This document shows, piece after piece, positions 1 through 6,008 of a DNA stretch of 6,008 bases (positions within the stretch are counted from its first letter, which is position 1; every line of letters begins with the position of its first letter). Below the pieces are notes generated by a model that saw only the letters and a list, made by a program, of their open reading frames with translations, had not been told where the DNA came from and made no database searches. Source of the stretch: an uncultured Aquimarina sp. (GTDB lineage Bacteria > Bacteroidota > Bacteroidia > Flavobacteriales > Flavobacteriaceae); contig CALGNG010000039.1 of NCBI GenBank assembly GCA_937958735.1, positions 1 through 6,008 of the forward strand, read 5' to 3'. The position numbers and the translations under genes were made by a program.

Positions 1-138
1 CTAGCTATTATACTAAGTTATAATGCCTATGGTAACGATACCTATACCGAAAATTTAGGCTTTGTCTTTTTAGAATATTTAATTGTTATTAGTGTGTTAT
101 GCTACGAATTGTACCATCAAAAAAAAGCACTTAAATAA
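1..138 (+). CDS. C-terminal end of an unidentified membrane protein (5' truncated)
   Basis: Frame 1 is open from the left edge to a TAA at 136-138, giving 45 residues of a protein whose start lies outside the window. The tail has a polar stretch (around residues 8-19, with YGNDTYTEN), then a hydrophobic segment (about residues 20-36: GFVFLEYLIVISVLC) that could be one transmembrane helix, and a short basic end, YHQKKALK, which by the positive-inside rule would face the cytoplasm. I do not recognise the family from so little sequence. It could be the end of a multi-pass membrane protein such as a glycosyltransferase or transporter, but no motif decides this. It reads toward rpmE2, which has its own promoter, and no clear terminator hairpin is visible between the two. 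Confidence 0.6.
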   Translation, partial: LAIILSYNAYGNDTYTENLGFVFLEYLIVISVLCYELYHQKKALK

Positions 139-175
139 ATAATCAAAAATATATCATCATTTTCTTCAATACCTA

Positions 176-205
176 TTGTTATTTTAAAAATAAACATTAT
201 TTTTG
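176..205 (+). promoter_or_regulatory. Bacteroidota-type promoter of rpmE2
   Basis: TTG at 176-178 and TATTTTTG at 198-205 are separated by 19 bp. This matches the known consensus for the major Bacteroidota sigma factor, TTG about 19 bp upstream of TAnnTTTG, at every defined base. Transcription would be expected to start about 6-8 nt after the second element, near 211-213, leaving a leader of roughly 22-24 nt before the ATG at 235. That leader has no Shine-Dalgarno sequence, as is usual in this phylum. No Zur or Fur operator-like inverted repeat overlaps the elements. Confidence 0.75.
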
Positions 206-234
206 CATTCCGAAATTAGAAAAGATTCAGCGTT

Positions 235-486
235 ATGAAACAAGGTATACATCCAGAAAATTATAGATTAGTAGCATTTAAAGACATGTCTAACGACGAT
301 ATTTTTATTACCAAATCTACTACAAACTCAAAAGAAACTATCGAAGTTGATGGTGTTGAGTATCCAGTTGTAAAAATGGAAATCTCAAGAACTTCTCACC
401 CTTTTTATACTGGGAAGTCTAAACTTATTGATACGGCTGGTCGTATTGATAAATTCAAAAACAAATACGCAAAGTTTAAAAAGTAA
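235..486 (+). CDS. rpmE2: 50S ribosomal protein L31, type B
   Basis: An 83-residue protein that binds the large ribosomal subunit and contributes to the bridge to the small subunit. It begins [17 protein letters not shown] and carries the conserved L31 segment [20 protein letters not shown] (about residues 51-70), followed by a basic tail ending NKYAKFKK. Length is normal for the type B form. It contains no cysteine, so it lacks the zinc ribbon (CxxC) of type A L31; this is the zinc-independent class. In many bacteria with both types the cysteine-free form is induced by zinc starvation. In Flavobacteriia it is usually the ordinary L31, which fits the strong constitutive-looking promoter and the absence of an operator here. 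The strong terminator behind it suggests a single-gene transcript. Confidence 0.97.
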   Translation: MKQGIHPENYRLVAFKDMSNDDIFITKSTTNSKETIEVDGVEYPVVKMEISRTSHPFYTGKSKLIDTAGRIDKFKNKYAKFKK

Positions 487-522
487 TCTAGTAATTACTT
501 TAGATTGTATTTTACAATCTAA
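481..522 (+). other. Two abutting AT-rich hairpins overlapping the end of rpmE2
   Basis: The first inverted repeat pairs AAGTAAT (481-487) with ATTACTT (494-500) around a 6-nt loop and includes the rpmE2 stop codon. The second pairs TTAGATTGTA (500-509) with TACAATCTAA (513-522), a perfect 10-bp stem with a 3-nt TTT loop. Neither is GC-rich or followed at once by a long T run, so they are not classical terminators. They could act with the GC-capped terminator just downstream in 3'-end protection or transcript processing; that role is inference. Confidence 0.5.
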
Positions 523-540
523 TAAACTAAAATACATAAG

Positions 541-577
541 CCCCTTTTGTAATAAATTTACAGAAGGGGTTTCTTTT
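541..577 (+). terminator. Intrinsic terminator of rpmE2
   Basis: CCCCTTTTGTAA (541-552) pairs with TTTACAGAAGGGG (558-569 for the paired bases; T547 to G563 is a wobble) to form a 12-bp stem with a 5-nt loop, TAAAT. The tract TTTCTTTT (570-577) follows directly. The GC clamp at the base plus the T tract is the classical Rho-independent layout. It lies 54 bp after the rpmE2 stop and should separate rpmE2 from the sulfatase gene. Confidence 0.88.
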
Positions 578-840
578 GTTACTTACAACACACCTAGCCC
601 CTATACCTCTTTATCTCTCTATAGGCAAAATCAACTTCCGTAAAGTATAGCACCATCGCTTGTAATCAACTTCGAAAACAAACCATTAATTAGTCTTTAT
701 TATTTCGCAATACACTGTAAATAAGCACTGTTTCAACATTTATCTCCTACTTTTTATCCAAAATAGCTACATTTATAAACACATAACTATTGCTACCTCT
801 TAATACAATAATTATACACCATTAACCCAACACATTTAAA
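578..840 (+). other. Gene-free leader region upstream of the sulfatase
   Basis: No convincing gene or RNA is visible between the rpmE2 terminator and the sulfatase start. The stretch is AT-rich with pyrimidine runs (around 596-620 and 740-758). TACATTTA at 768-775 resembles the Bacteroidota TAnnTTTG element except for its last base, but no TTG lies at the right distance upstream, so I do not call it a promoter. The sulfatase promoter probably lies here nonetheless, because the upstream terminator is strong. No Shine-Dalgarno sequence precedes position 841. Confidence 0.5.
629..673 (+). repeat. 10-bp direct repeat AATCAACTTC, two copies
   Basis: AATCAACTTC occurs at 629-638 and again at 664-673, 35 bp from start to start, within the sulfatase leader. 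It might be a paired regulator-binding site or simple coincidence in AT-rich DNA. No palindromic structure supports an operator. Confidence 0.3.
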
Positions 841-2427
841 ATGGAACCTAAATCTTATCTAAAAATTATAAAACCATTTTTTTTACTAATTTCCAGCTTA
901 CTATTCTCTTGCCACAAAGCCCCCCAACAAAAAAATGTTTTATTTATTCTTGCCGATGATTTTGGATACTATGACATGAGCTTTCGCGGAAGCAAATTAT
1001 ACGAAACTCCCAATATAGATAAATTAGCAAAAGCAAGTATGGTTTTTAATAACGGCTATGCTGCCTCCCAAATATGTAGCCCATCGCGGGCTAGTATTCT
1101 AACAGGAAAATCTCCTGCAAGACATGGTATAACCGACTGGATTGGTGTTCCAACAGGAGCAGATTGGCGTAAAAAAAACAGGCACAGTAAATTACTCCCC
1201 CCCAACTATAATAACCACTTACCCCACCAGTATACTACTCTACCAGAAGCTTTAAAACAAAAAGGCTATCAAACCTTTTTTGCTGGAAAATGGCATCTTG
1301 GAGGCAAAAATTCTACACCAATAGATCATGGCTTTGATATTAATATAGGGGGCTACGAAGCAGGACACCCCCGTGGAGGGTATTTTTCGCCCTACAAAAA
1401 TCCACAATTACCCGATCGCAGTAATGGAGAAAACCTTAGCATGCGATTAGCAAAAGAGACTTCTAATTTTATAAAAACACATCAAGACAAAAATTTCTTT
1501 GCCTTTCTATCTTTTTATGCCGTACACGGCCCTATAGAAACAACCCACAAAAAATGGAAAAAATACCAGCATAAAGCAACAAAAGTAGGAATTCAAGAAA
1601 ATGGTTTTAAAATGGGACACTTTTTACCCATTAGACAAAACCAAGACAATCCTATATACGCAGGATTAGTAGAAAGTATGGATAACGCTATAGGCGAAGT
1701 CTTAAAAACACTTAAACAAACAGGAGCAGATAAAAATACTATTATAATTTTTACCTCCGATAACGGTGGTGTTGCTTCTGGAGACGCCTTTGCAACTTCC
1801 AACCTCCCTCTTAGAGGCGGTAAAGGTTACCAATTCGAAGGAGGTATTAAAGAACCCTTTTTTATAAAAGTACCTTGGCTAAATACTTCTTCCAAACAAT
1901 CCAATGTACCTGTAATAAACACCGACCTCTACCCTACTATTTTAGATTTAACCGATATACAACTAAAACCTAAAGAGCATACCGACGGCATAAGCCTCTT
2001 ACCTTTATTAAAAAATAACACCATAGCAGATCGTCCTCTTATATGGCACTACCCCCATTATGGCAATCAAGGAGGAGAACCCTCTTCTATTATTAGGCAA
2101 GGAGACTGGAAACTTATTTACTATTACGAAGATGAAAGAAAAGAATTATACAATCTAAAAAACGATATACAAGAAACCATTAACCTATCCACCACCAACC
2201 AAACTATTACAAAAAAACTAGAAACTACACTTTTCCAATATTTGAATAATCTAGGAGCTAAGTACCCCACAAAAGACCCACTTTACGATGCCACATTAGA
2301 AGCCACACATCTTAACAATATCGCTACAAAAAAACTTGCCGAACTTGAAAAAAAAAGACGCTGGCTATTAAATCCTAATTACAACCCAAAAAACAATTGG
2401 TGGGGAAGTAAACAAACCAAAGATTAA
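841..2427 (+). CDS. S1-family sulfatase lipoprotein (arylsulfatase A-like)
   Basis: A 528-residue sulfatase that would hydrolyse a sulfate ester, probably on a carbohydrate. The N-terminus is a lipoprotein signal: Lys-rich start, hydrophobic core (about 13-22), lipobox LFSC with the lipidated Cys at 24. The next residues (HKAPQQ) lack the acidic run used for surface export in flavobacteria, so a periplasm-facing anchor is more likely. Active-site elements are complete: DD at 39-40 (calcium ligands), CSPSR at 79-83 with Cys79 as the formylglycine precursor, GKWHLG at 149-154, His229 (AVHGP), SDNGG at 306-310 and Lys328 (RGGKG). Length is usual for the family. An in-frame TAA at 823-825 makes 841 the only plausible ATG. 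It needs a formylglycine-generating enzyme or anSME encoded elsewhere. No SusC/SusD or glycosidase is adjacent, so the substrate cannot be read from context; the exact S1 subfamily is not assigned. Confidence 0.93.
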   Translation: MEPKSYLKIIKPFFLLISSLLFSCHKAPQQKNVLFILADDFGYYDMSFRGSKLYETPNIDKLAKASMVFNNGYAASQICSPSRASILTGKSPARHGITDWIGVPTGADWRKKNRHSKLLPPNYNNHLPHQYTTLPEALKQKGYQTFFAGKWHLGGKNSTPIDHGFDINIGGYEAGHPRGGYFSPYKNPQLPDRSNGENLSMRLAKETSNFIKTHQDKNFFAFLSFYAVHGPIETTHKKWKKYQHKATKVGIQENGFKMGHFLPIRQNQDNPIYAGLVESMDNAIGEVLKTLKQTGADKNTIIIFTSDNGGVASGDAFATSNLPLRGGKGYQFEGGIKEPFFIKVPWLNTSSKQSNVPVINTDLYPTILDLTDIQLKPKEHTDGISLLPLLKNNTIADRPLIWHYPHYGNQGGEPSSIIRQGDWKLIYYYEDERKELYNLKNDIQETINLSTTNQTITKKLETTLFQYLNNLGAKYPTKDPLYDATLEATHLNNIATKKLAELEKKRRWLLNPNYNPKNNWWGSKQTKD

Positions 2428-2451
2428 TTTAATCCTGTTTAAATTAGCAAC

Positions 2452-2499
2452 TACTAATTAAGAGTTATAGATTCGATCTCCACTACATTACTAATTAAG
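2452..2499 (+). repeat. 11-bp direct repeat TACTAATTAAG, two copies
   Basis: TACTAATTAAG occurs at 2452-2462 and 2489-2499, 37 bp from start to start, in the spacer between the sulfatase and spoT. The spacer (2428-2637) is otherwise very AT-rich. A weak all-AT stem, TAATTTAA at 2425-2432 with TTAAATTA at 2439-2446, overlaps the sulfatase stop but has no T tract, so no terminator is called. The repeat may be a protein-binding pair or chance. Confidence 0.3.
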
Positions 2500-2637
2500 T
2501 TTTTAAAACACCAACTTCAAAATCCTACATTAGTCTAGTTTTTTAATCTAATATTTAGTATTATTTTTATTTAAAAATTCAACACAAAACAGCCCTCTCA
2601 CTCATATTCATTCTAAAAAAATTGTATATTTAATAGT

Positions 2638-4851
2638 ATGACAGAAGCATTTATCGAAGAAGAAAATAAACTAATTGCTCAAGAATATAAAGAGCTCTTA
2701 CGTATTAGTTACCGATCGCTTACCGACGAGGATAAAAAACTAATTCGTACAGCTTTTGATACCGCGGTAGATGCCCATAAAGAACAAAGGCGCAAAAGTG
2801 GCGAAGCCTATATTTTTCATCCTATAGCAGTAGCCAAAATTGTAGCCTCGGAAATAGGTCTAGATGCCACCTCCATAGCCGCTGCTTTGTTACACGATGT
2901 GGTAGAAGATACCGATTATACCCTTAACGATTTAGAGCAACTTTTTGGGGAAACCGTAGCCCGTATCGTAGATGGTCTTACCAAAATATCGTTACTAGAC
3001 AAAGACGAAGAAAAACCCGTATCCCTACAAGCAGAAAATTACCGTAAAATGTTACTTACTCTTAACGACGATGTAAGAGTAATTATCATAAAAATTGCCG
3101 ACCGTTTACACAACATGCAAACCATGGGATCTATGAGGCTAGATAAGCAAGTAAAAATTGCTTCGGAAACCTTATACATTTACGCCCCACTCGCCCACCG
3201 TATTGGACTCTATAACATTAAAAGCGAATTAGAAGATTTAGGTTTAAAATATACCGAACCAGAAGTTTTTGATGACATTCAACAAAAAATAAAAGACAGC
3301 AAAGAAGAACAAGATACCTATATCCAAAATTTTGCCTCTACAATTCGTAAAGGTTTAGAAGAAGCCGGTCTACACATTAATATCAAAGGCAGGCCTAAAT
3401 CTATTTATTCTATACGTAGAAAAATGGTAAAACAACAAGTTAGCTTTGACGAAGTGTACGATAAATTTGCCATTCGTATTATTTACAAATCCGACTTAGC
3501 TAACGAAAAATTTATAGCTTGGAAAATCTATAGTATTGTTACCGATTTTTTTAGAGCCAACCCCGTACGAATGCGCGATTGGATATCTAATCCCAAATCT
3601 AACGGCTACGAATCCCTGCACACCACTGTAATGGGACCAGAAAACCAATGGATAGAAGTACAAATTCGTAGCGAGCGCATGCACGAAATTGCAGAAAAAG
3701 GATATGCAGCCCATTATAAATACAAAAATAATGGAGAAAAAGAAGACCAAAATCTAGAACACTGGTTAGACAAACTTCAAGAAGCCCTTATTAACGAAGA
3801 AACCAATGCTGTCGACTTTGTAGAAGAGTTTAAAATGAATCTTTACGCAAAAGAGATTTTTGTTTTTACCCCTAAAGGAGAAATTAAATCCCTTCCCAAA
3901 GGCGGAACCGCCTTAGACTTTAGCTTTAGCATACATACAGATATAGGTTTACGCACTAGAGGCGTAAGAGTAAACGGAAAACTAGTCCCTCTTAACTATG
4001 TATTAAAAAGCGGAGATCAAGTAGAGATTATTACCTCTAAACAATCCAAACCCACCCAACAATGGCTTAGCTATGTTACCACTGGACGTGCAAGAACTAA
4101 AATAAAATCGTCTTTAAATGAAGAACGCAAGCAAATAGCCATTGAAGGAAAAGATATTTTACGTCGTAAGTTAAAATCCCAACGTATTACCCTAAACGAA
4201 AAAGCCATAAACGAATTGGTGAAGTTTTGCAAACTAAAAACTAGTAACGATTTATTTTATCGCGTAGGAATAGGCACTATAGATAACAAAATAATTAAAG
4301 AATTTACCAATTCTAGAAGCAATACACTTATAAACTTCTTTAAAAATAAAATTCGCAGAAACGGAGAGAATCCTAATATAATTAACGAAGAAATTACCAA
4401 TAAGTTCGACCTTATTGTTTTTGGAAAAGATGAAGAAAAATTAAATTATAAATTTGCCCCTTGTTGTAAACCCATTCCTGGAGACAATGTCTTTGGCTTT
4501 TTAACCATTAACGAAGGCATTAAAGTCCACAAATACAATTGCCCTAATGCTGTCCAATTACAAAGCAACTATGCCTACAGGGTAATGCAAGCCAAATGGA
4601 TAGATAGCAGCCAGCAAGAGTTTAAAACCAATTTACGCCTTACTGGTATAGACAATATGGGACTTGTAAACAAAGTAACACAAGTTATTTCTAATAACAT
4701 GAATCTAAATATTTACAGTATTTCTTTTAATAGTAATGGTGGTGTCTTCGAAGGAAAAATTACTGTAGGAGTAAAAAATAAGAATTTTTTATCTACTATT
4801 ATCCAACGCTTAAATAATATTAAAGGAATTGATAAAATTTATAGAGAATAA
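2638..4851 (+). CDS. spoT: Bifunctional (p)ppGpp synthetase/hydrolase (Rel/SpoT, long RSH)
   Basis: A 737-residue cytosolic enzyme that makes (p)ppGpp from ATP and GDP/GTP and also degrades it, setting the stringent response. Domains in order: HD hydrolase (about 30-200) with His61, HD at 86-87, ED at 90-91 and KIADRLHNM (Asp155, Asn159); synthetase (about 220-365) with GRPKSIYS (251-258), YDKFAIR (274-280), RMRD (311-314), PKSNGYESLHTT and EVQIR (340-344); TGS (about 404-466); a helical region; a Cys-containing zinc-finger-like region with CC at 609-610, His631 and Cys635; and a C-terminal ACT domain (about 664-737). Both catalytic halves look intact, so this is probably bifunctional. RMRD sits where bifunctional enzymes have RxKD, keeping the basic charge rather than the acidic ExDD of RelA. 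An in-frame TAA at 2614-2616 supports the ATG at 2638. No Shine-Dalgarno sequence is visible. No terminator is evident in the 178 bp after it, so some read-through into fur is possible. Confidence 0.97.
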   Translation: MTEAFIEEENKLIAQEYKELLRISYRSLTDEDKKLIRTAFDTAVDAHKEQRRKSGEAYIFHPIAVAKIVASEIGLDATSIAAALLHDVVEDTDYTLNDLEQLFGETVARIVDGLTKISLLDKDEEKPVSLQAENYRKMLLTLNDDVRVIIIKIADRLHNMQTMGSMRLDKQVKIASETLYIYAPLAHRIGLYNIKSELEDLGLKYTEPEVFDDIQQKIKDSKEEQDTYIQNFASTIRKGLEEAGLHINIKGRPKSIYSIRRKMVKQQVSFDEVYDKFAIRIIYKSDLANEKFIAWKIYSIVTDFFRANPVRMRDWISNPKSNGYESLHTTVMGPENQWIEVQIRSERMHEIAEKGYAAHYKYKNNGEKEDQNLEHWLDKLQEALINEETNAVDFVEEFKMNLYAKEIFVFTPKGEIKSLPKGGTALDFSFSIHTDIGLRTRGVRVNGKLVPLNYVLKSGDQVEIITSKQSKPTQQWLSYVTTGRARTKIKSSLNEERKQIAIEGKDILRRKLKSQRITLNEKAINELVKFCKLKTSNDLFYRVGIGTIDNKIIKEFTNSRSNTLINFFKNKIRRNGENPNIINEEITNKFDLIVFGKDEEKLNYKFAPCCKPIPGDNVFGFLTINEGIKVHKYNCPNAVQLQSNYAYRVMQAKWIDSSQQEFKTNLRLTGIDNMGLVNKVTQVISNNMNLNIYSISFNSNGGVFEGKITVGVKNKNFLSTIIQRLNNIKGIDKIYRE

Positions 4852-5005
4852 GCCAAAACCTATAATACAGATAACCAATACTCTTATCCACCATTTTTAC
4901 ACAGAAAAGTTTTTATATTACTTAATTACTATGGCTGCCTTTATTTTAAATAGAATCTTAGTCAAACTTTAAACTACAATCTCTATTTAAACCGAAAAAA
5001 TAAAT

Positions 5006-5013
5006 TAACTTTG
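5006..5013 (+). promoter_or_regulatory. Probable -7 element of the fur-purA promoter
   Basis: TAACTTTG matches the Bacteroidota TAnnTTTG element exactly. The upstream element is weak: TTT at 4986-4988, 17 bp away, replaces TTG. Transcription would begin around 5019-5021, giving a leader of only about 10 nt before the ATG at 5030. The rest of the spoT-fur spacer (4852-5005) shows no hairpin terminator and no recognisable operator. Confidence 0.5.
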
Positions 5014-5029
5014 CCTTTTTATTTCTTGA

Positions 5030-5485
5030 ATGAACACCGAAAATAATACACAAGACGCGCAGGAAATTGTAAAACAAGTTTTTACTAAATTTTTGGAAGA
5101 ACACAAACACCGCAAAACTCCCGAACGTTATGCCATTTTACAAGAAATTTACGAAAATGAAGAGCATTTCGATATTGAGTCCTTGTATATTAAAATGAAA
5201 AACAAAAACTATCGTGTAAGTCGCGCTACACTTTACAACACCATAGAATTACTTATGGATTGTAAATTAGTGCGAAAACATCAGTTTGGTCAAAATTTAG
5301 CACAGTACGAAAAGTCTTATTTTGACAGGCAACACGATCACCTTATCCTTACAGAAAATGGAGAAGTGTTGGAATTTTGTGATCCACGAATTCAACAAAT
5401 CAAAAAAACAATCGAAGAAATTTTTGACGTGACCATAACGAATCATTCGTTATACTTTTACGGCACTAAAAACAATAATAATTAA
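5030..5485 (+). CDS. fur: Fur-family transcriptional regulator
   Basis: A 151-residue dimeric DNA-binding regulator that senses a metal, most likely repressing iron- or zinc-related genes. The winged-helix half (about 10-85) contains [10 protein letters not shown] and the recognition helix [13 protein letters not shown] (63-75). The second half is the dimerisation and metal domain. Candidate metal ligands are His46, Glu94, His102 and His104 (HDH), Glu115 (VLEF) and His139 (NHSLYFYG). Glu at 115, rather than the Asp of PerR, leans toward a Fur-type site. The CxxC pair that usually follows HDH is replaced (Leu107, Asn110), so the structural zinc site of classical Fur is absent; the metal specificity (iron, zinc or peroxide sensing) cannot be settled from sequence alone. 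TGA at 5027-5029 lies directly before the ATG in the same frame, fixing the start. It lies 7 bp before purA and probably shares its transcript. Confidence 0.92.
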   Translation: MNTENNTQDAQEIVKQVFTKFLEEHKHRKTPERYAILQEIYENEEHFDIESLYIKMKNKNYRVSRATLYNTIELLMDCKLVRKHQFGQNLAQYEKSYFDRQHDHLILTENGEVLEFCDPRIQQIKKTIEEIFDVTITNHSLYFYGTKNNNN

Positions 5486-5492
5486 CTAAGGA

Positions 5493-6008
5493 ATGGCGGT
5501 AAACTTGCTATTAGGTCTTCAATGGGGAGACGAAGGAAAAGGTAAAATTGTAGATGTATTAACTAACGATTACGACATTATTGCTCGTTTTCAAGGTGGT
5601 CCTAATGCTGGGCATACTTTGGAATTTGATGGGCATAAACATGTTTTACATACTATTCCTAGTGGTATTTTCCACAAAACAGCTATTAACTTAGTAGGTA
5701 ACGGAGTGGTAATAGACCCTGTTATTTTGGTTAAAGAGTTAAAGAACTTGGATAAATTTAATCTTGATTACGCATCAAAATTATTAATTTCTCGTAAAGC
5801 GCATTTAATCTTACCAACACATCGTTTATTAGATGCTGCAAGCGAAACGGCTAAAGGAAAAGCTAAGATTGGTTCTACCCTAAAAGGTATTGGGCCAACT
5901 TATATGGATAAAACAGGTCGTAACGGTCTTAGAGTTGGCGATTTAGAACTTAGCGACTGGAAAGAACGCTACAGAAGCTTAGCCAACAAGCACGAAGCTA
6001 TGATCGAG
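5493..6008 (+). CDS. purA: Adenylosuccinate synthetase, N-terminal 172 residues (3' truncated)
   Basis: A cytosolic enzyme that joins IMP and aspartate using GTP to give adenylosuccinate, the first step from IMP to AMP. The start MAVNLLLGLQWGDEGKGKIV carries the phosphate-binding loop with catalytic Asp13. GGPNAGHT places His41 as the second catalytic residue. GSTLKGIGPTYMDKTGRNGL holds Thr129 and Arg143 at the same numbers as the IMP-contacting residues of the E. coli enzyme. The frame stays open to the edge; the family is about 420-430 residues, so roughly 40 percent is present. An in-frame TAA at 5487-5489 makes 5493 the earliest ATG. AAGGA at 5488-5492 resembles a Shine-Dalgarno but abuts the ATG with no spacing, so it is unlikely to work as one. 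The 7-bp gap after fur suggests one transcript. ppGpp inhibition of this enzyme is known in other bacteria. Confidence 0.97.
   Translation, partial: MAVNLLLGLQWGDEGKGKIVDVLTNDYDIIARFQGGPNAGHTLEFDGHKHVLHTIPSGIFHKTAINLVGNGVVIDPVILVKELKNLDKFNLDYASKLLISRKAHLILPTHRLLDAASETAKGKAKIGSTLKGIGPTYMDKTGRNGLRVGDLELSDWKERYRSLANKHEAMIE

Noticed and set aside
235..486. Zinc-starvation (Zur) control of the cysteine-free L31
   Set aside because: No inverted-repeat operator overlaps the promoter, and the cysteine-free form is commonly the standard L31 in this class.
428..643. 71-residue open frame overlapping the end of rpmE2
   Set aside because: It overlaps rpmE2 out of frame and then runs through both hairpins and the terminator; the translation has no protein-like character.
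768..775. TACATTTA as the sulfatase promoter element
   Set aside because: It has the same final-base mismatch and no upstream TTG at proper spacing; a promoter is likely in the region but not located.
1593..1802. Minus-strand open frame of 69 residues within the sulfatase
   Set aside because: It is the antisense shadow of conserved sulfatase sequence, including the SDNGG region, and has no promoter or start signal.
2529..2552. ATTAG/CTAAT hairpin with an internal T run as a terminator after the sulfatase
   Set aside because: The stem is only 5 bp and all but one pair is AT, and the T run is in the loop rather than after the stem.
2625..2632. TATATTTA as a promoter element giving a leaderless spoT mRNA
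   Set aside because: The last base differs from TAnnTTTG and no TTG lies about 19 bp upstream, so the match is too weak to call.
3496..3750. Minus-strand open frame of 84 residues within spoT
   Set aside because: It lies opposite the conserved synthetase domain; its hydrophobic, Phe-rich look is what antisense of Lys/Glu-rich AT-rich coding sequence gives.
5488..5492. AAGGA as a Shine-Dalgarno sequence for purA
   Set aside because: It touches the ATG with no spacer, and SD use is generally weak in Bacteroidota.

Overview
The window looks like a low-GC chromosomal segment from a marine-type member of the Bacteroidota, class Flavobacteriia. The evidence is the AT-rich, A/T-ending codon use, the near absence of Shine-Dalgarno sequences, promoter elements of the Bacteroidota form TTG-N19-TAnnTTTG, a cysteine-free type B ribosomal protein L31, a long bifunctional Rel/SpoT with typical flavobacterial wording, and a sulfatase lipoprotein. 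All recognisable genes lie on the + strand. No tRNA, rRNA, CRISPR array, insertion sequence or phage gene was seen.

Layout: (1) positions 1-138 hold the last 45 codons of an unidentified membrane protein. (2) rpmE2 (type B L31, 235-486) has a near-consensus promoter at 176-205. Two AT-rich hairpins and a strong intrinsic terminator (541-577) follow it, so it is probably a single-gene transcript. (3) About 260 bp without a gene (578-840) leads to a lone S1-family sulfatase lipoprotein (841-2427), with no SusC/SusD, glycoside hydrolase or sulfatase-maturing gene in view. (4) After another AT-rich spacer comes the housekeeping block spoT/rel (2638-4851), a Fur-family regulator (5030-5485) and purA (5493, running off the right edge). 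fur and purA are 7 bp apart and probably co-transcribed.

Functionally the right half joins (p)ppGpp synthesis and hydrolysis, a metal-type Fur regulator and the first committed step from IMP to AMP. PurA is a known target of ppGpp inhibition in other bacteria, so the adjacency makes sense as a nucleotide and stress-physiology block. The sulfatase is the one accessory-looking gene, placed between housekeeping loci. Its flanks carry short direct repeats and an imperfect shared sequence that could be insertion scars or AT-rich coincidence.

I did not find convincing evidence of an undescribed system. The observations most worth checking are the sulfatase as a possible islet with several homopolymer tracts, the tandem hairpins behind rpmE2, and the Fur protein lacking one structural cysteine pair between spoT and purA.
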